From positions 59,657 to 123,656 of the forward strand of contig NZ_JMLK01000015.1 of NCBI RefSeq assembly GCF_000686725.1: DNA of 64,000 nucleotides, read 5' to 3'. The position numbers and the translations under genes were made by a program. Each line of letters begins with the position of its first letter. Positions within the stretch are counted from its first letter, which is position 1. Under the pieces are notes generated by a model. That model saw only the letters and a list, made by a program, of their open reading frames with translations, had not been told where the DNA came from and searched no databases. Source of the stretch: Clostridium akagii DSM 12554. GTDB lineage: Bacteria; Bacillota; Clostridia; Clostridiales; Clostridiaceae. Shown piece after piece: positions 1 through 7,640 of the stretch.

Positions 1-57
1 ACTGAAGAAGAGTACATTAAGAGACGAACTATTCTTTCAAATAAAAAGAAAAAATAA
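1..57 (+). CDS. 3' end of an unidentified CDS
   Basis: An open frame enters from the left edge and ends at TAA 55-57. The visible C-terminus is 18 residues, TEEEYIKRRTILSNKKKK, highly charged and lysine-rich. A strong hairpin follows immediately, which fits the end of a transcription unit. Nothing here identifies the family, and the frame could also be fortuitous because it is so short. Confidence 0.45.
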   Translation, partial: TEEEYIKRRTILSNKKKK

Positions 58-67
58 TATGATATAA

Positions 68-112
68 CATAAGTAATCAAGCCTCGTAAATTACGGGGCT
101 TGATTACTTATG
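68..112. terminator. Long hairpin between transcription units
   Basis: A 16-bp perfect inverted repeat (68-83 with 97-112) encloses a second short stem, so the whole segment folds into one near-continuous hairpin. No clear T-run follows on the plus strand. The position just after a stop codon and before a two-component operon suggests a terminator or mRNA-end stabiliser. Confidence 0.6.
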
Positions 113-157
113 TAAAATAGTACATAATGCTTAAAAGAAACGTTTGGGGTGAATACT

Positions 158-853
158 ATGGGAAAACAAAAAATCATACTTGTGGTGGACGATGAGCAAA
201 AAATTTTAGAGGTGGTAAGAGCGTATCTTGAAAAAGAAGATTATAAGGTTATAACTGCACTGGATGGAGAAAGTGCTTTAAATATATTTAAAAATGAGAC
301 AGTACACCTTTTAGTTCTTGATTTAATGCTTCCCAAAATATCAGGAATAGAGCTTTGTAATAAGATAAGGGCTAGGTCTACAGTTCCAATAATAATGCTG
401 ACAGCAAAGAGTGAGGAAGAGGATAAGATTGAAGGAATATCCATAGGTGCAGATGACTATTTAACAAAACCTTTTAGCGTGAGAGAACTAGTAGTTAGGG
501 TAGGTGCACTAATTAGAAGATCCTATAGGAATACCGAACCATTAGCAGATGTTCTTGTTTTTAATGGTGGAGATTTAAAAGTTGATATAAAAAAAATTCA
601 AGTTATTAAGAATGGCAATATTTTAAATATGACAACTTATGAATTTAAGATTTTAAAAGCACTACTAACTAGTCCAGGACAAGTTCTTTCTAGAGAGGAA
701 TTGGTAGAGAGAGCTTTTGGGATGGATTATGACGGTGTGGATAGAACCATAGATACCTACATAAAAAATCTAAGACAAAAAATAGAAGACAATCCTAAAG
801 AACCTAGATATATTATCACAATATATAGGATGGGATATAAATTTGTAGGGTAG
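158..853 (+). CDS. OmpR/PhoB-family response regulator
   Basis: DNA-binding response regulator of 231 residues. The N-terminal receiver domain (about 1-118) has the acidic pair in VVDDE, the phosphoacceptor Asp55 in LDLMLP, the conserved Thr in MLTAKS and Lys in TKPF. The C-terminal winged helix (about 135-230) carries the usual R-T-I/D-T-Y-I-K-NLRQKIE and Y-R-M-G-Y-KF signatures. A GTG at 149 is in frame, but GGGGTG at 146-151 is well placed only for the ATG at 158, so that start is preferred. The histidine kinase gene follows within a few bases, so the two form a cognate operon. The stimulus is unknown. The next gene downstream is a cation antiporter, which has its own leader and may be independent. 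Confidence 0.95.
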   Translation: MGKQKIILVVDDEQKILEVVRAYLEKEDYKVITALDGESALNIFKNETVHLLVLDLMLPKISGIELCNKIRARSTVPIIMLTAKSEEEDKIEGISIGADDYLTKPFSVRELVVRVGALIRRSYRNTEPLADVLVFNGGDLKVDIKKIQVIKNGNILNMTTYEFKILKALLTSPGQVLSREELVERAFGMDYDGVDRTIDTYIKNLRQKIEDNPKEPRYIITIYRMGYKFVG

Positions 854-866
854 GGTGAGAAACGAG

Positions 867-2261
867 ATGAAGATATCTTTATTTAAAAAGTTAGCTTTTG
901 GTTTTCTTTTATCTGTTATTATAGCTATAGTATCAACTTCAATTATTTCTAATTTAATGATTAGTTCAAGGTTTAATGACTACCTTGTAGCTGAGCAGAA
1001 AAGCAAAATAGAAAAAATGACAAAAATCACTGAGGGTTTATATAATGAAAAAACTGGATTTTCGGATGTAGATATGGAGGATATTAAAAGATATTCATCT
1101 ATGGAAAAATTATTTGTAGAGGTTAAAGATATAAATGGAAAAACAATTTCATCCTATGATAATACAAGCACTAAAGATAAATCAAAAAAACATTTCATGA
1201 TGGGTTCAATGATGGAAAACAATGATGAAGGTAAGAAGGGAAATTACACCGAAGTAAAATACAATTTACAAAAAAACAATAAAAAGATTGGCAATATAGT
1301 TGTTGGATATTTTGATGACTCCTATATAAATAGTGATGCATTAAAATTTAAAATCACGTTAAATAAGGCTTTTGCTTTATCAGCACTTATCGCTTTAGTA
1401 CTGGGTTTTTTTATTAGTATGATTTTTTCAAGACAACTGTCAAAACCACTTGTTAAAATAACTAATGCTGCTAACAAACTACGAAATGGTGACTTGAATG
1501 CTAGATGTGAAGTAAAAACAAATACAAAAGAAATTATTGAATTATCAAGCTCCATGAATTTTCTAGGTAGTACTCTAAAAGCACAAGAAATGCTTAGAAA
1601 AAGTGTGACTTCAGATATGGCACATGAACTTAGAACTCCACTTTCTATTTTAAAGGCTCATATTGAAGCAATGCTTGATGGAATATGGGAGCCAACAAAG
1701 GAAAGACTTGAAAGCTTTTATGAGGAGATAGAAAGACTTATTAAGTTAGTTAATAATCTACGTAATCTTTCTAAACTTGAAGAAGTAAATTTGGTTTTAA
1801 ACAGGAGCAAATTTAACATTGAAGACCTATTAGTTAATATCATAAAAAATTTTGAGCCTATGTATAGCAAAAAAAATTATAAATTGACCATAAATACAAT
1901 ATTGGTCATTGTGTTTATGGATAAAGATAAGATAATACAAATTATGGATAACGTGCTTTCAAATGCATATAAATATCTAGAAGACAAAGGTGAGGTAAAT
2001 ATAATATTAAAACAGGTAGAAGATGACATTGTTATTGAAGTCAAGGATAATGGATTTGGAATTTCACAGAAGGATTTGCCTTATATTTTTGAAAGATTTT
2101 ATAGAGGTGATAAATCAAGAAGTAGGAATACTGGTGGTTCAGGAATAGGTCTAACTATAACAAAGGCATTGGTGGAAGCTCATGGTGGAAAAATAAAAGT
2201 TTATAGTGAGGAAGGAAAGGGAAGTGAATTTATTATAATTTTACCTACTAGAAATTATTGA
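867..2261 (+). CDS. Membrane sensor histidine kinase (HAMP, BaeS-like)
   Basis: Two-component sensor kinase, about 464 residues from ATG 867; an in-frame GTG at 855 overlaps the likely ribosome binding site. A transmembrane segment near 9-30 and a second near 167-187 bracket an extracytoplasmic sensor region of about 130 residues rich in Lys and Met. A HAMP linker follows, then the H-box SDMAHELRTP with the phosphorylated His at about 253. The ATP-binding domain shows the N-box (DNVLSNAYKYL), the G1 box (DNGFGIS), the F-box (IFERFYRGD) and the G2 box (GGSGIGL). It is complete and should phosphorylate the regulator encoded just upstream. The methionine-rich stretch HFMMGSMMENN in the sensor could bind a metal, but this is only a suggestion. 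Confidence 0.93.
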   Translation: MKISLFKKLAFGFLLSVIIAIVSTSIISNLMISSRFNDYLVAEQKSKIEKMTKITEGLYNEKTGFSDVDMEDIKRYSSMEKLFVEVKDINGKTISSYDNTSTKDKSKKHFMMGSMMENNDEGKKGNYTEVKYNLQKNNKKIGNIVVGYFDDSYINSDALKFKITLNKAFALSALIALVLGFFISMIFSRQLSKPLVKITNAANKLRNGDLNARCEVKTNTKEIIELSSSMNFLGSTLKAQEMLRKSVTSDMAHELRTPLSILKAHIEAMLDGIWEPTKERLESFYEEIERLIKLVNNLRNLSKLEEVNLVLNRSKFNIEDLLVNIIKNFEPMYSKKNYKLTINTILVIVFMDKDKIIQIMDNVLSNAYKYLEDKGEVNIILKQVEDDIVIEVKDNGFGISQKDLPYIFERFYRGDKSRSRNTGGSGIGLTITKALVEAHGGKIKVYSEEGKGSEFIIILPTRNY

Positions 2262-2304
2262 TTTGCTAATTAAAGTGTGATACACTTAACGTAATTTATA
2301 TCGG

Positions 2305-2404
2305 TTTTACGGTTGAGCAGGCAGAAGTTGTCTGTATTCAAGAGAGTTTGTGTCTTCTGGGGTGGGAAGTCCTTTTTTAGGGATTCCCACTCTTTTTGTT
2401 TTTT
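2305..2404 (+). promoter_or_regulatory. Structured leader with intrinsic terminator upstream of antiporter
   Basis: Between the kinase and the antiporter lies a structured segment. CAGAAG at 2322-2327 pairs with CTTCTG at 2354-2359. It is followed by a terminator stem (GTGGGAA 2362-2368 with TTCCCAC 2384-2390) and a T-rich tail at 2391-2404. A terminator only about 60 bases before a start codon, preceded by another stem, is the layout of a transcriptional attenuator or riboswitch. I do not recognise the aptamer class. Given the gene controlled, Na+, Li+ or c-di-AMP are reasonable ligands to test. It could also be a plain terminator of the kinase operon. Confidence 0.5.
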
Positions 2405-2463
2405 GTAGCGGACCTAATATGTAATAATTATTTATATTCAAATTAAAAATAGGAGGAATTAAT

Positions 2464-3651
2464 ATGGAAAAAACACTATTAGATATTGCATTAATTCTTA
2501 TGTTTACAAAGATAGGAGGAATTATTAGTAGAAAACTAAAAATGCCAGAGGTGCTTGGTGCACTTGTGGCAGGAGTAATTCTTGGACCAGTGGTATTAAA
2601 TATTGTACAATACGATGACAATATAAAGCTATTAGCAAATCTAGGAGTAATCATGCTTATGTTTTTGGCGGGACTTGAAACAAACATTGAGGAGTTTAAA
2701 AAAGCTGGTTTTACATCATTTGTAATCGCAATGGTAGGTGTGCTAGTACCGCTTATACTAGGAATTGGAAGTGCATATATGTTCTTTAACAATGCATGGG
2801 AAAATGTATTCGTTGGAGTAATATTAACAGCTACAAGTGTGAGCATTTCAGTAGAGACGCTTACTGAACTTGGAAAATTAAATACAAGGTCTGGTATTAA
2901 TATTCTTGGTGCGGCAGTAATTGATGATGTTTTAGGGCTTGTATTAATATCTGTAGTTCTTGCATTAGCACAAACTTCTGGAGCAAATGCAGATTCCGGA
3001 GCACAAACATTAAGTCTTTTATTAACTATAGGTAAAATACTTTTATTTTGCATAATATCAATAGCTACAATAGTATACTTACCAGGATATTTAAATAAGT
3101 TTACAAAAATAATGAAACCAGGAAGGGAACTATTGACCTTTTCCCTAGCTGCTGCATTTATAATAGCTTTTATTGCAGAGAAAATAGGAATAGCAGGTAT
3201 TACTGGCGCATATATATGTGGTTTAGTGCTTTCTGCTACGGCACATAAAGTATATATAGAAAAAAATGTTAAGGCAATTTCATCAGGGTTTTTATCACTT
3301 ATATTTTTCGCCAGTGTCGGTATTGAAGCTAATTTAAAGGGATTTAATTTAGAGGTTTTGGAAATAACTTTAGTTATGTTTGTTGTAGCTGTTATTGGAA
3401 AAGTAGTTGGATGCGGAGGAGCTGCAAGATTATTAAAGATGAGTAAAAGTGAGTCACTGCAGATTGGAGTAGGGATGGTATCAAGGGGAGAGGTGGCTAT
3501 AATTACTGCAAATATAGGATTACAGAAACATATTATTTCTCAGGAAATATTTCTTCCAACCATAATTGTAGTTATTCTTACCACTGTAATAACGCCAGTT
3601 TTACTTAAAATTGCCTTCTCACATAGAAATGAGAAGGCCGTGGATGCGTAA
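2464..3651 (+). CDS. CPA2-family Na+/H+ (cation:proton) antiporter, NapA/KefB type
   Basis: Integral membrane antiporter of 395 residues that exchanges cytoplasmic Na+ (or K+) for protons. The sequence is almost entirely hydrophobic with about 12 predicted membrane segments. The transport-site aspartate pair characteristic of electrogenic CPA2 members is visible in AAVIDDVLGLV at about residue 160. There is no C-terminal TrkA/RCK domain, so it is the short NapA-like form. The start is ATG 2464 with AGGAGG eight bases upstream. It appears monocistronic, behind its own leader and terminator, which suggests regulation by early termination rather than co-expression with the two-component genes. 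Ion specificity cannot be read from sequence. Confidence 0.88.
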   Translation: MEKTLLDIALILMFTKIGGIISRKLKMPEVLGALVAGVILGPVVLNIVQYDDNIKLLANLGVIMLMFLAGLETNIEEFKKAGFTSFVIAMVGVLVPLILGIGSAYMFFNNAWENVFVGVILTATSVSISVETLTELGKLNTRSGINILGAAVIDDVLGLVLISVVLALAQTSGANADSGAQTLSLLLTIGKILLFCIISIATIVYLPGYLNKFTKIMKPGRELLTFSLAAAFIIAFIAEKIGIAGITGAYICGLVLSATAHKVYIEKNVKAISSGFLSLIFFASVGIEANLKGFNLEVLEITLVMFVVAVIGKVVGCGGAARLLKMSKSESLQIGVGMVSRGEVAIITANIGLQKHIISQEIFLPTIIVVILTTVITPVLLKIAFSHRNEKAVDA

Positions 3652-3704
3652 AAAGAATGTGAATATGTTTTTAAAATCCACATAAAATCTACACAATATT
3701 ATGT

Positions 3705-3811
3705 TATAATATAAATGAAAATCAAAATCAACAGCAAATTACTCTCATTTAACTATGAGAGATTAATTTTAACAAAGAACAACCCCACGGGGGTGAAGTT
3801 AGGCAACTAAC
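3705..3811 (+). promoter_or_regulatory. Promoter -10 and hairpin-rich leader of the HMA gene
   Basis: A consensus -10 TATAAT lies at 3705-3710. The ~130-base leader then holds three small hairpins in a row: 3742-3761 (CTCTCAT/ATGAGAG), 3783-3793 (CCCC/GGGG) and 3798-3811 (GTTAG/CTAAC). No riboswitch class is recognised and there is no T-run. This could be a protein-bound leader or simply local structure. Confidence 0.35.
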
Positions 3812-3839
3812 TAATAAATAATTCTGAGGAGGATTTTAA

Positions 3840-4052
3840 ATGAAAAAACTAATATCAATAGAAGGAATGAGTTGTAACCACTGCGTTAATCATGTAACAG
3901 AGGCATTAGAGGAAATAGGTGCAGAAAAGATAGATGTAAGTCTTGAAAATAAATCAGCAGAACTGGACATAAAGGACAGCGTTACCGATGAAAAAATTAA
4001 ACTTGCCGTTGAAGATGCTGGATATGATGTAGTTAAAATAGAAAACCTATAG
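3840..4052 (+). CDS. Heavy-metal-associated (HMA) domain protein, CopZ-like
   Basis: A 70-residue single-domain soluble protein with the ferredoxin-like HMA fold. The metal-binding motif GMSCNHC near residues 10-16 matches the M-x-C-x-x-C consensus that binds Cu(I) and related soft metals. Length equals that of classical CopZ chaperones, and the end IEDAGYDV-like (VEDAGYDVVKIE) is typical. AGGAGG at 3827-3832 gives the start at 3840. No CopA ATPase or CsoR/CopY regulator is adjacent, so the partner must be encoded elsewhere. A copper chaperone is the likeliest role; another thiophilic metal is possible. Confidence 0.88.
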   Translation: MKKLISIEGMSCNHCVNHVTEALEEIGAEKIDVSLENKSAELDIKDSVTDEKIKLAVEDAGYDVVKIENL

Positions 4053-4060
4053 TAAGTAAC

Positions 4061-4105
4061 AAGTTAAGACCAATATGGGAGTTAGTCCTATATTGGTCTT
4101 AACTT
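4061..4105. terminator. Bidirectional terminator between HMA gene and ECF-like gene
   Basis: Inverted repeat AAGTTAAGACCAATA (4061-4075) with TATTGGTCTTAACTT (4091-4105), a stem of 15 perfect pairs plus an inner extension. It lies between two convergent genes and can serve both. Its left edge includes the ACAAGTTA motif that recurs after other stop codons in the window. Confidence 0.75.
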
Positions 4106-4112
4106 TAAACCT

Positions 4113-4649
4113 CTAACTGTTTATGAGGATTTTATTTTTTAAAAGTTTTAAAAGTAACAACGCAATCACGCCACCAACTATAGCCGTTATAAGCTGCAGA
4201 GCACCCATAGCAACTGAAAGGGTTTTTATTATTTTAGGATTAGTAAAGAGTTTTAATGCAATAACTATTTTTGTTGCTGATAAAAATAAAAATAAAAATT
4301 TAAATAGCGCACCAATAATTATTCCAATAATATCTCCATATTTATTGATTTTTGTAAAGTTATAATAGAGTATAACAAATATTAGATTACCTATTATTAT
4401 AAATGGTATAAATGGGGCAAGTGGAGCAGCAAGTTGTCCAAGTATCCAAGCCAGGAGTGGAGTTAGAATACCAACAGCAACTCCTAGCCATAAGCCACAT
4501 ATTGTAGCAGTTAGAATTAGTATGGCATTAACAGCTGGACCAACTAGAATTTGACCTATACCAGGAAAGGTTCTTCCTATTAATTGAAATATTATAGCAA
4601 TGGCTAGAAGGAAAGCTGCTCTTGTTAGGTTTTTTAAATTACTATTCAT
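4113..4649 (-). CDS. ECF transporter S-component-like membrane protein
   Basis: A 178-residue protein with about five or six membrane segments and an N-terminal NLTRAAFLLAIAIIFQLIG that resembles the start of substrate-binding S components of energy-coupling-factor vitamin transporters. These proteins capture a vitamin or metal and dock with a shared EcfA/EcfT module encoded elsewhere. Size and topology fit. The ribosome binding site GGTGGTG precedes the ATG at 4649. I see no riboswitch upstream on the minus strand that would reveal the substrate. The assignment rests on hydrophobicity pattern and N-terminal similarity, so another small membrane protein remains possible. Confidence 0.6.
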   Translation of the reverse strand: MNSNLKNLTRAAFLLAIAIIFQLIGRTFPGIGQILVGPAVNAILILTATICGLWLGVAVGILTPLLAWILGQLAAPLAPFIPFIIIGNLIFVILYYNFTKINKYGDIIGIIIGALFKFLFLFLSATKIVIALKLFTNPKIIKTLSVAMGALQLITAIVGGVIALLLLKLLKNKILINS

Positions 4650-4795
4650 GATATCACCACCTTTTGTTTAAAATTATATTAATCAACATAAAAAAACACA
4701 AATCACATCTTTCATAGTGAATAAATTTATTTCATGTCCTAAGTTAATTATATGCTTATTTAATTAATAATCAATGTCAATTGAAAGGTAACTAG

Positions 4796-4824
4796 TTGAC
4801 ATAAAGTTTGCTATAGTGCATAAT
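4796..4824 (+). promoter_or_regulatory. Promoter of the lysine riboswitch transcript
   Basis: A perfect -35 TTGACA (4796-4801) and a -10 CATAAT (4819-4824) are separated by 17 bases. This sigma-A promoter sits about 20 bases before the riboswitch aptamer and would start transcription just ahead of it. Confidence 0.8.
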
Positions 4825-4840
4825 AAGGAATCGTAAGTGA

Positions 4841-5084
4841 ATAACTGAGGTAGAGGTGCGTTATTTAATAGTATATCTGTGGATAAAAGCAAGATGAGAC
4901 AGATAAAAAGGAAATTTCGCCGAAGTTTATAGTAAAAGCTTAAATACTATATAACTGGTTTTATGTAGAATATGCGTAAAACTGTCACAACTATTTTGTG
5001 GAGAGCTATCATTCAAAATGAATTTTCATATATATTATATATATGTGTTAAGTCTTGAGTGATCAATACTCAGGGCTTTTTTTA
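4841..5084 (+). promoter_or_regulatory. Lysine riboswitch (L box) with terminator
   Basis: The aptamer (about 4841-5012) shows the signature blocks of the L box in order: GAGGTAGAGGTGCG at 4847-4860, TTCGCCGAAG near 4916-4925, ACTGGTTTTATGTAGAATATG near 4953, CTGTCACAA at 4982-4990, and TTGTGGAGAGCTATC at about 4996-5010. It is followed by an intrinsic terminator with stem AGTCTTGAGT/ACTCAGGGCT (5051-5060 with 5068-5077) and a T-run at 5077-5083. In this class lysine binding favours the terminator, so the permease downstream should be shut off when lysine is plentiful. Confidence 0.93.
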
Positions 5085-5139
5085 ATGCTCATCTTAGTGA
5101 AATTCGCTTATCGGAAATTACCGATAAGGAGGCAAATTT

Positions 5140-6495
5140 ATGGAACAAAAAAAAACACATCTAAAAAAGGATATAGGGCTTTTTATTGCAACAGCATTAG
5201 TTACAGGTAATATTATGGGGTCAGGTATTTTTATGCTTCCAGCAACCCTTGCAAAAAAATCAGGGCCTGGTGCAACAATGCTTGCATGGGTGCTAACTGC
5301 AGTTGGATCCATTTTTTTGGCATTGTCATTTGCAAAGCTAGGATCTAAAATACCTAAAACTGGTGGTCCCTATGAATATTCTAAGAGTGCATTTGGGGAT
5401 TTTACAGGATTTTTAAGTGCGTGGTTGTACTGGAATGGATCCTGGATTGGAAATGCAGCGGTTGTGATTGCTATTGCAAGTTATGCGGGAATGTTATTTC
5501 CAATACTAAGTACTAGTCATATTGCAGGTCTTTTATTTACAAGTGGAATACTTTGGATATTTACTATAGTAAATATAGTAGGAGTTAGACTTGCAGGAAA
5601 AATTCAAACTACAATAACTGTATTTGAGATTCTTTTATTTTTATTTTTTATTGTAGCCGCAGGAATGCATTTTCATATTGCTAATATGATGCCGCTATTT
5701 CCAAAAGGTAAGGGTATAGGAACTATGCCCATTGCTGCAACGTCTACTCTTTGGGCTTTTGTTGGACTTGAGAGTGCTTCAATTACTGCTGGAGAAATAA
5801 AAAATCCAGAAAAAAATGTTAAACGAAGTACTATACTTGGAATAATTATTGCAACAGTTATGTATATGGGTATAAATATAGCAGCTATGGGAGCAGAGTC
5901 AAATACTGATCTATCCCAAAGTGGAGCGCCAATAGCTGATATACTTTCAAAATATTTTGGAAGCGGCGTTGTAACATTTGTAACTATTGGAGCAGTAATA
6001 AGTATACTTGGAACTACTATAGGATGGATTTTGTCTACAGCACGTGTAGCTTACGCTGCTGGAAATGATAAAATATTTCCAAGCGTTTTTTCTAAGGTAC
6101 ATCCTAAATTCAAGACACCTTATGCATCATTAATTATTGGGTCCGTACTTGTAAATATACTTCTATTTATGAATTATAATAAAAGTTTTACATCAGCATT
6201 TTCATTTGTGGCTTTACTTGCAACGTTGTCGTTTTTGCCAGTTTATGCAATGACAGCTGCATCAGAAATTATGCTAATATCCAAAAGAGGAGATAAATTT
6301 AATTTACTCACATTTATTAAAAATTCCATTGTTCCGCTTCTTGGATTTATATATGCAGTTTGGGCTATATATGGTTCTGGAGCAGAAATTGTTATGTATG
6401 GTTTCCTTTTAATATTGGCAGGCATACCATTTTATATTTATATGTCTTTAAAAAATAAGGATAAGATAAATGCTTTAAGAAACAAGGCAATTTAG
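5140..6495 (+). CDS. APC-family amino acid permease, probable lysine importer
   Basis: A 451-residue secondary transporter of the amino acid-polyamine-organocation superfamily with about 12 membrane segments. The first helix contains the substrate-binding glycine motif G-x-x-x-GSGIF (TGNIMGSGIF). The helix-6 region reads WAFVGLESASITAGE. It resembles the basic amino acid/polyamine antiporter branch (YvsH/ArcD/CadB-like). The lysine riboswitch directly upstream makes lysine the best substrate guess; family similarity alone would leave arginine, ornithine or an exchange mode open. The start at 5140 has AAGGAGG at 5125-5131. The gene is monocistronic and ends at a long palindrome. Confidence 0.88.
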   Translation: MEQKKTHLKKDIGLFIATALVTGNIMGSGIFMLPATLAKKSGPGATMLAWVLTAVGSIFLALSFAKLGSKIPKTGGPYEYSKSAFGDFTGFLSAWLYWNGSWIGNAAVVIAIASYAGMLFPILSTSHIAGLLFTSGILWIFTIVNIVGVRLAGKIQTTITVFEILLFLFFIVAAGMHFHIANMMPLFPKGKGIGTMPIAATSTLWAFVGLESASITAGEIKNPEKNVKRSTILGIIIATVMYMGINIAAMGAESNTDLSQSGAPIADILSKYFGSGVVTFVTIGAVISILGTTIGWILSTARVAYAAGNDKIFPSVFSKVHPKFKTPYASLIIGSVLVNILLFMNYNKSFTSAFSFVALLATLSFLPVYAMTAASEIMLISKRGDKFNLLTFIKNSIVPLLGFIYAVWAIYGSGAEIVMYGFLLILAGIPFYIYMSLKNKDKINALRNKAI

Positions 6496-6526
6496 CACGA
6501 ATTATATCCTTAATAAAGCTCATGGT

Positions 6527-6717
6527 AGCATGGCATTATATGTTCGGATGCTACTCGCTAAACTTAGAAAGACTAAGGCTTACGTTTCTCAAATCCCTAA
6601 AACCTTTAAACTCGCTATGCTCAAACAGTAAAGGTTTTTTAACGGGATTCAAGAAACGTAAGCCTAAGTCTTTCTAAAGTCCGCTCGAATAGCCTCTTTC
6701 ACATATAATGCCATGCT
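6527..6717. repeat. Long imperfect palindrome (about 190 bp)
   Basis: Nested inverted repeats share one centre. The outer arms are 6527-6543 and 6701-6717 (17 bp, perfect). The middle arms are 6563-6589 and 6652-6678 (one mismatch in about 26). The inner arms around AATCCC/GGGATT and AAACCTTTA/TAAAGGTTT leave a ~20-base loop near 6610-6630. The whole intergenic region between the convergent permease and LysM-CAP genes can fold into a single long hairpin. It is much larger than a normal terminator. It could be a non-autonomous mobile element (MITE) or a bidirectional terminator. Confidence 0.8.
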
Positions 6718-6768
6718 GCGTATGTGAATTAATTAAGGTAGAATCCAGAAAATAACAAGTTAAATTAG

Positions 6769-7386
6769 TTATAGGGGTTTAATAAACATTTGAGTCCAAT
6801 AACAAGTTCCGCTTTTGTTTTTTGCAAGGCCAACTCCAATTTGAGTATAGGATGGATTTAAAATGTTGGCTCTATGACCTGGGGAGTTCATCCAGGCTGT
6901 TACAACTGAAGAAGGAGTTTGCTGTCCCATTGCTATGTTTTCACCAGCGGCAGAAAATTTAAGCCCAAAGGTTTCCATCATATTAAAAGGAGAGCCATAG
7001 GTTGGTGAAATGTGAGAAAAATAATTTTTGTTTATCATATCTTGAGATTTGTATCTGGCTATTCTTGATAGTTGCCAATTGGCTGTAAGTTTTGGCAAAC
7101 CATTATTTACTCTTTGGATATTCACTAGCCTAATAACTTCATTTTCTGCTGTTTTTATATCCTGTATATTGGGTATGTATACAACATTACCTGGATATAT
7201 TAAATTTGGATTTTTCAGTTGCGGATTTAAGGAGATCAATTCACTTATACCAGTTTCATTCTTCACGGATATTTTCCATAGACTATCGCCAGGCTTCACA
7301 GTATATGCTAAATTTGCACCATAAACTGTATTTTGAAATAACATGGTGAAAAAAAGTAATGAAGATAAAATAACTTTTTTATTCAT
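6769..7386 (-). CDS. Secreted LysM and CAP (SCP/PR-1, YkwD-like) domain protein
   Basis: A 205-residue exported protein. Residues 1-23 are a signal peptide (MNKK, hydrophobic core, then YGA). One LysM peptidoglycan-binding domain follows at about 27-74 (YTVKPGDSLWKIS through YPGNVVYIPN). A CAP domain occupies about 80-205, with the conserved N-x-x-R-x-x-x-G-L-P start, HISPTYGSPF, GENIAMG, WMNSPGHRANILNP and IGVGLA motifs. Clostridial and Bacillus relatives are cell-wall or spore-associated proteins of unclear activity. The ribosome binding site GAGGTG lies ahead of ATG 7386. It is transcribed alone toward the long palindrome. Confidence 0.92.
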   Translation of the reverse strand: MNKKVILSSLLFFTMLFQNTVYGANLAYTVKPGDSLWKISVKNETGISELISLNPQLKNPNLIYPGNVVYIPNIQDIKTAENEVIRLVNIQRVNNGLPKLTANWQLSRIARYKSQDMINKNYFSHISPTYGSPFNMMETFGLKFSAAGENIAMGQQTPSSVVTAWMNSPGHRANILNPSYTQIGVGLAKNKSGTCYWTQMFIKPL

Positions 7387-7427
7387 AGGTTCACCTCTTT
7401 GAATTATTTTGTTTATATTATGATCAT

Positions 7428-7445
7428 GAATGTGAATGTGAATGT
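7428..7445. repeat. Three tandem GAATGT hexamers
   Basis: GAATGT occurs three times in perfect tandem at 7428-7445, about 45 bases upstream of the LysM-CAP start on the opposite strand. A short microsatellite in a promoter region could vary in copy number and so alter expression, but nothing else supports this. Confidence 0.6.
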
Positions 7446-7640
7446 GAAAGTATCTAAAGATATCTTGTGATAAATTAGTTTTTTTATAGTAAGAAATATA
7501 TACCAGTGCCGTTTTATATTAGGAGCGATTAAAAATAAATTGATGACTTGTATCTGAATAGTTGATAAATTTTACTAATAAAGCTTATAATATAAGCAGT
7601 TACTAGTAATATAAAGACTAGCATAATGGAGGGAAAATAT

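Noticed and set aside
2307..3053. Long open frame (248 codons) on the minus strand across the antiporter
   Set aside because: It lies antisense to a conserved membrane protein gene, has no ribosome binding site and its translation looks like a mirror of hydrophobic codons.
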